Origin: Mortierella hygrophila
Lineage: Eukaryota; Mortierellomycota; Mortierellomycetes; Mortierellales; Mortierellaceae
Assembly: GCA_015680625.1 (NCBI GenBank)
Contig: JAAAXW010000004.1
Span: forward strand, 248,001-312,000
Length of the DNA: 64,000 nucleotides
Direction of reading: 5' to 3'
The notes beneath the pieces are model-generated. The model saw nothing but the letters and a program-made list of their open reading frames with translations, had not been told where the DNA came from and searched no databases. Shown one piece after another: positions 59,668-64,000 of the stretch. The first letter of the stretch is position 1. Each line of letters starts with the position of its first letter. Made by a program: the position numbers and the translations under genes.

Positions 59668-60088
59668 AGGATGAACGGAGGGAGTAGAAGTTGGTCAGTT
59701 TAAAGGGATGGACTATATGTTGCTTTGGTGTTAATGTTGTTGATCAAACTGTTGCCCTTGTTGTTTGTTTTTGGCAATGTGGATTTTGCTGGTGATAGTG
59801 GTTCTACTACTGGCAAAGTAGTTGGCAGGTTGAGTCCTAGCTCAATTGAAACTATCGGCTTCCACGACGAGCAACCCGAGAAGCAAGGATGTCAATGAAA
59901 AAAAAATAGAGATGAGAAGAAGAAGGAAGGATAAGAGAGGAAAAGAAAGCAAAAAAAAAGAGGCGGGGATGTGTGATGGACGAGAACACGGAGAAGAAGG
60001 GCGCGATGGACTGGGCAAGTAATGAGGATGCAGTAGCATATGTTTAAAAAGGCATGGATAAAAAGAGACACATTCGGGCGAATCGCCT

Positions 60089-60096
60089 CTTATATA
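60089..60096 (-). promoter_or_regulatory. Possible TATA box of the velvet gene
   Basis: TATATAAG on the minus strand, about 420 bases upstream of the velvet ATG. A plausible core promoter, but the surrounding A/T-rich DNA makes chance likely. Confidence 0.3.
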
Positions 60097-63000
60097 ATAA
60101 AAAGGGTTGATGCATGCCTTCATTGGCAAACAAAGTCCTGACAGAAATGGACAGGGCATGCCTCTTTTTCTCGACGGACGAAGCAATTTATTGTCAAATG
60201 CCCCGTGCCAGTATTCCAACCCCTTCTTACTTTTCTTCGTGATCTTCTTCTTCTTCGTCTCCTGTCTCCGTTCCTTCTCGTCACCCTACAAAATGGTTGT
60301 CTCCGCACATCTCCATGTATAACATCAACCACCGAGTAACACACACTAGAATATATAAACCCAGTGAATTGAAAAAGTGGTAAAAAAGTTGGGCAAAATA
60401 ACAAGGGGTTTAAACAAGGCAGCAGTGCAGCAGCAGCAATAGTTCTTTTTTTTTCTTCCTCCCGCCTCCTCTTTTTTTTTCCCTCAGTGAAGTTGTATGA
60501 TCTGCGTTGTTATTGAACCAGCTGGCAACCCTTTTTTAGGCGTCTTTGCATCTCTGCGACTGGAGGCAATAGAGCGTGGTCTCTCGCGGGTGTTATGACC
60601 TGCTGCTGCTGCGACCACTCATGGCGGTGTGGTGCGCGAGTGTCTCCTTTTTTGAAACACAATGGACGAACACCGATAGGAAAATTATCCCCGGGTCGAG
60701 ACACAGCCCAAAAAAGAAGACGTGACACTCGCTGTTGCCCTTTCAGACACCTCAAAGGTTGACCACCCTCGCCCCTCTCTTGTATTTGTTCCTCTTGGTC
60801 TGTCTGTGTCTCTGTCATCTCTTTCTTTCATCTTTCCCCCCATACCCCTTTAATCTTTTCTGCCATTTTTCCATCTCTTTTTTTTTCTCTACTATCATAT
60901 ATTGATTTACTGCAGTCAGGAGCAACTACCCAGGGTGCGTGAATATTGTTATTGTATACTGTTGCATATCGTAAGTTACCTTGAATTTGAATCCATTAAA
61001 CTATTCACTCCAATGCTTTTACTGAAGCAAAGTGACTATGGGGTAAGGGGAAGGAGAGGGATGTGGGTCTGTGATCAATATTGAAAAAGCTCCCTTGAAA
61101 AAAAAAGAATGGCAAAATAGCGTTAGATTTTCGGACAGCTTTCTACATCTCACCCATCTTTCTCTTTCTTTCTCGAACTTTGTCCAAAAAAACATAAAAA
61201 AAGAAGGGGCAGCGATCTCCATTAGCGAAAACAATATAGTGAGCAAAAGAGAGATGGAGAACGTGAATAAACGAGAGAAAGGAGGAGAAGTTCGGCCATT
61301 TGGCCAAAGGTTCAAAAGGCCGATCTCATTCAAATCAAAATGAGTGGCAGAAAAATAGGTCAATAAAAGTAAAGCGCGACATAAACGGAATCCACTCTGG
61401 TGGGCCAATGTCCCAGCAGAGTGGTTTTTTTGTCCATGTTTTTTTATCACCCTTTTGTGTATTTTTAAACCAGTGACGCGAACAACAGGGTGTATTAGAC
61501 TCTTGATCAGGTAGTTAAACATACCTTTTGTTGCTGTTGTTCAATTGTACAAGGTAGGAAGAGTGGGTCGCCCTGAGCTGCCAACAGTGGAATATCCCGA
61601 GAAAAAAAAGGTAGATGTCAATATCGACCTTTTTCGGCGCGTGAGAGTAGAGGGGTTGAGGAGAGTGAAGGAACGAGACGGAGAGCGATGGACGTGGCAA
61701 CACGTAAAGAATTGAATAGGATAGCCTGTGTTCAAGGTACTACATGCAAGCCGTCGAACAAAATAGGTCGGCAAAAAAGGTCGAGAGGGACGGGTGACGA
61801 ATTATCGGTTCCGGAAATGAATGTTTTGCGGACGATGAGCCGTATTCGATTGTGTACCTGATTGTCGCGAAATGAATGTGAGGAGGAATGTAGGTGTTGA
61901 GAAGGAAATGAGGAATGGGTGAAATGAACCGAGGACTGGGTTGTGCGAATGAGCGAATGAGCGACGTGGAAATAAAAATGAAGGAAGTATGCCTTTTGAA
62001 GAGGGTGGATGGGGTGGGTGTATGTGTATGTGGGAGTGGCTGTTAATGTTGTTGTTGTTGTTGTTTGTGCGTAAAGGTATGATGCAAGAGTATGTGTGTG
62101 TATGTATGTTTGTGTGTATGTATGCGAATTGTCGTTGGTGTGAGGAAGTGGTGTCCGTTGGCGAGTGCAGACGGTGATTGGTCGATTTGAAGATATTTTG
62201 TGAGAAGGAAGGCAAGGGAGGAGAGAAGAGAGGAGAAGAAAGAGAAATGAAGAAAGGGAGACAAAAGACCAAAAGAAAAACAATAAAAGACAGAGGCTCT
62301 GAAGGAGAGCTGGAGGTGGCACATCAATATATACACGAGAGAGTGAATCCACTCTCACGGGACTGAGTGAATGACCTATCCAAGATGGCATTTGTGCGGA
62401 CTTTAGCACACTCATCAAACTCTGACTTATGAAGGACAAACCTTAGCTCACACCCTTAGCTCATCACAGACGCTTCTTTTCTCTCTCCAGCTCGCCCTGC
62501 TCTTAGGGTCGAGATTATAGTCCAAACATGCCCAACTCAACTACAAACCTCCAGCACACCAAATAACGACCAACATGGATACCGTATCCAGATCGATAGG
62601 ATCCCCCTTCGCCCCTCTTGAGTACAAAGGGGAATCCATACTCCTTTCTTCGCATCACTCTGTTTCTGCTCTCTCGCTCATATCCAGCTCCCCTTTTTTT
62701 ACTACTTGAAATTTCTAGCCCTTTGGAGTCCTGTCCCATTTTATTTTGTGTTGATCCCTTCCCTTTTTCTCATACTGGCACGAATCCCTCCTCACCCTTA
62801 CGTCTATCATCGTGATCTCCACCCTTCTTCCTTCATCTGAGCCCTTTCAAAGATGGAAAAATGAACACCAGTAGCCATATCTTCACTCGATTCATTTTTT
62901 TTGCCAATTTTAACCCTGTTCCTTCTCGCTCGATCGCGCAGAGCAAGTTTATGATCTTAATTCGTAGCCTCTCGTATCCAAAAAAAAAAAGATTGTTCAG

Positions 63001-63613
63001 GCAGAGAATGTGGACTTTCTGGTATGGGCTGGAGAGCAGTCGAACACCATCTTCGGCCCATTATTCGTCGAGACGTTATTTATTTTCTCGTCTCCCACCA
63101 GAGTGGAATCACTGATTCCCCCTCCTCCCCAACTCGTGGGTGGGCGGGTGATTGATGATTTGATTGATCAAAAACACCTCATTATCAGCCACCCCCTCCT
63201 CCTCCCTCCTATCTTACATAGTGACTAGAAGCAATGACCACATTACAAATAACAAACCATAGCCAGTTTCCCCGTTCATTGTTACTTTTTTCTTTATCAA
63301 AGATATGTTCTCTAGTATTCGTTCCTCGTGCCCTCGTTAGTGCTGCTCATCTAATCGTCTCTTCGTCTGTTTCTTCTTTCTCTTCCTTGCTCTGAACTGG
63401 TTACGAGTGGTGGGGTGAGTTGGTCTTGTTTGAGGGCGGGTTGGTTGTGATAATGCCTTTTTCCATGATGGCTCGAGTTTTGGATATATGGGTGGGAGTG
63501 GAGAGCCTCAAGTCGCACAAGGGTCGAGACGCGAGAAGGTAAGAGAACCGGGATAGTAAATTAGAAAGAAAATTATATGTGTGGCATAGTAAGGAGTAAA
63601 GTGCGAAAAATTA

Positions 63614-63785
63614 TGAAAGAAAGAAAGAAAGGAAGGAGGAAAAGGGGTAGGAAAAGAGGAAGGAAGGAAAGAAAGAAGAAAGGAAAGAGAGAAAAAATAA
63701 AGAAAGGAAAAAGAAAGAAAGGAAAAAGAAATAAGGGAAAAAGAAATAAAGGAAAAAAGGATAAAGAAAAAAGAAAGTGGGAGAG
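63614..63785 (+). repeat. Purine-only tract (GAAA/GGAA-type)
   Basis: About 170 bases almost free of pyrimidines on the plus strand, made of irregular AAAG, GGAA and AAATAAAGG units. Such tracts can form triplex or other non-B DNA. No coding signal is present. Confidence 0.8.
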
Positions 63786-63864
63786 AGAGTAGTCGCTGAT
63801 AAACGCGCTCGTCTCAGGATCCGCGTTAACGACCAATAGATCAAAGCAGTCTCTCCCTTCTCAA

Positions 63865-63888
63865 ACGCGTCCTCTCAATCAAACGCGT
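63865..63888. promoter_or_regulatory. Pair of ACGCGT (MCB-like) elements
   Basis: ACGCGT occurs at 63865-63870 and 63883-63888, each within CAAACGCGTC, 18 bases apart. This is the MluI cell-cycle box bound by MBF in yeasts. The gene it might control is outside the window. Confidence 0.4.
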
Positions 63889-64000
63889 CTCGGCCTGTCT
63901 ATCTGTCGCGTATGGCAGCCCCATGTGACCCTCAATTACGATCGACACTCTATGCCTTATTCCTACAAGCGACAGCGGTGTTCAAAAGGGGGGCGCGGGG

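Larger units (their letters stand above)
59668..64000. other. 4.3-kb right-edge region without a recognisable gene
   Basis: This holds the velvet promoter and then mostly low-complexity DNA. Open frames are short and Ser/Phe/Leu- or Lys/Arg-rich. A minus-strand frame at 61732-62439 is open but repetitive and resembles nothing. Purine-rich DNA covers 63614-63785. Two ACGCGT hexamers near the edge suggest the promoter of a gene beyond the window. No tRNA, rRNA or transposon was seen. Confidence 0.5.

Noticed and set aside
61732..62439. 235-residue minus-strand frame in the right-hand gap
   Set aside because: It is low-complexity Ser/Leu/Phe/His/Thr with GT-repeat-derived stretches, no domain and no neighbouring exon continuing it.

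Overview
This window is nuclear DNA from a filamentous, early-diverging fungus. The best fit is Mucoromycota, probably a Mortierella-like species. The evidence is a set of intron-rich genes (55 introns inferred, mostly 60-190 bases, typically GTAAG/GTATG donors and TAG/CAG acceptors), fungal families (velvet factor, TOK-type potassium channel, YME2, an Ssb-type Hsp70 without the EEVD tail), a metazoan-like CABIN1/HIR3 chaperone subunit, and proteins with long homopolymer-rich disordered tails. The genus is an inference from overall character. No transposon, CRISPR, rRNA or tRNA gene was recognised.

Layout. 0.7-4.6 kb (+): mitochondrial Lon protease (PIM1). 4.8-7.6 kb (-): a protein with about eight or nine Myb/SANT repeats and a presequence-like N-terminus, sharing a 255-base divergent promoter with TRM4 (7.8-10.9 kb, +), a tRNA m5C methyltransferase. 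11.3-15.7 kb (-): SPT5 elongation factor. 16.8-17.4 kb (+): a small secreted, probably GPI-anchored cysteine-containing protein. 18.0-22.5 kb (+): a RasGEF with an MIT-like N-terminus. 24.0-29.3 kb (+): a TOK potassium channel with a tail of about 1,100 residues. 29.6-32.4 kb (-): a protein with a PAS-like segment. 32.4-36.8 kb: no convincing gene. 36.8-38.7 kb (-): Ssb-type Hsp70. 39.0-47.5 kb (-): HIR3/CABIN1 in 16 inferred exons. 47.9-48.8 kb (-): complex I subunit NDUFS4, divergent from YME2 (49.1-52.9 kb, +). 53.2-53.4 kb (-): a short PGA2-like ER protein. 53.7-56.7 kb (-): an N-myristoylation-motif EF-hand protein. 58.1-59.7 kb (-): a velvet factor assembled from five small exons. 59.7-64.0 kb: no convincing gene.

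Themes. Several genes serve mitochondria (Lon, NDUFS4, YME2, perhaps the Myb-repeat protein), and NDUFS4 and YME2 share one promoter region. Others serve chromatin and transcription (SPT5, HIR3, velvet) or signalling and calcium/potassium physiology (RasGEF, TOK, EF-hand, PAS-like). Nothing looks like a biosynthetic cluster or defence island. The notable points are unusual domain architectures, three GC-AG introns, an apparent ATG-only first exon in HIR3, and palindromic elements in promoters. All splice sites were read by eye and checked for reading-frame continuity. None is confirmed by transcript data.
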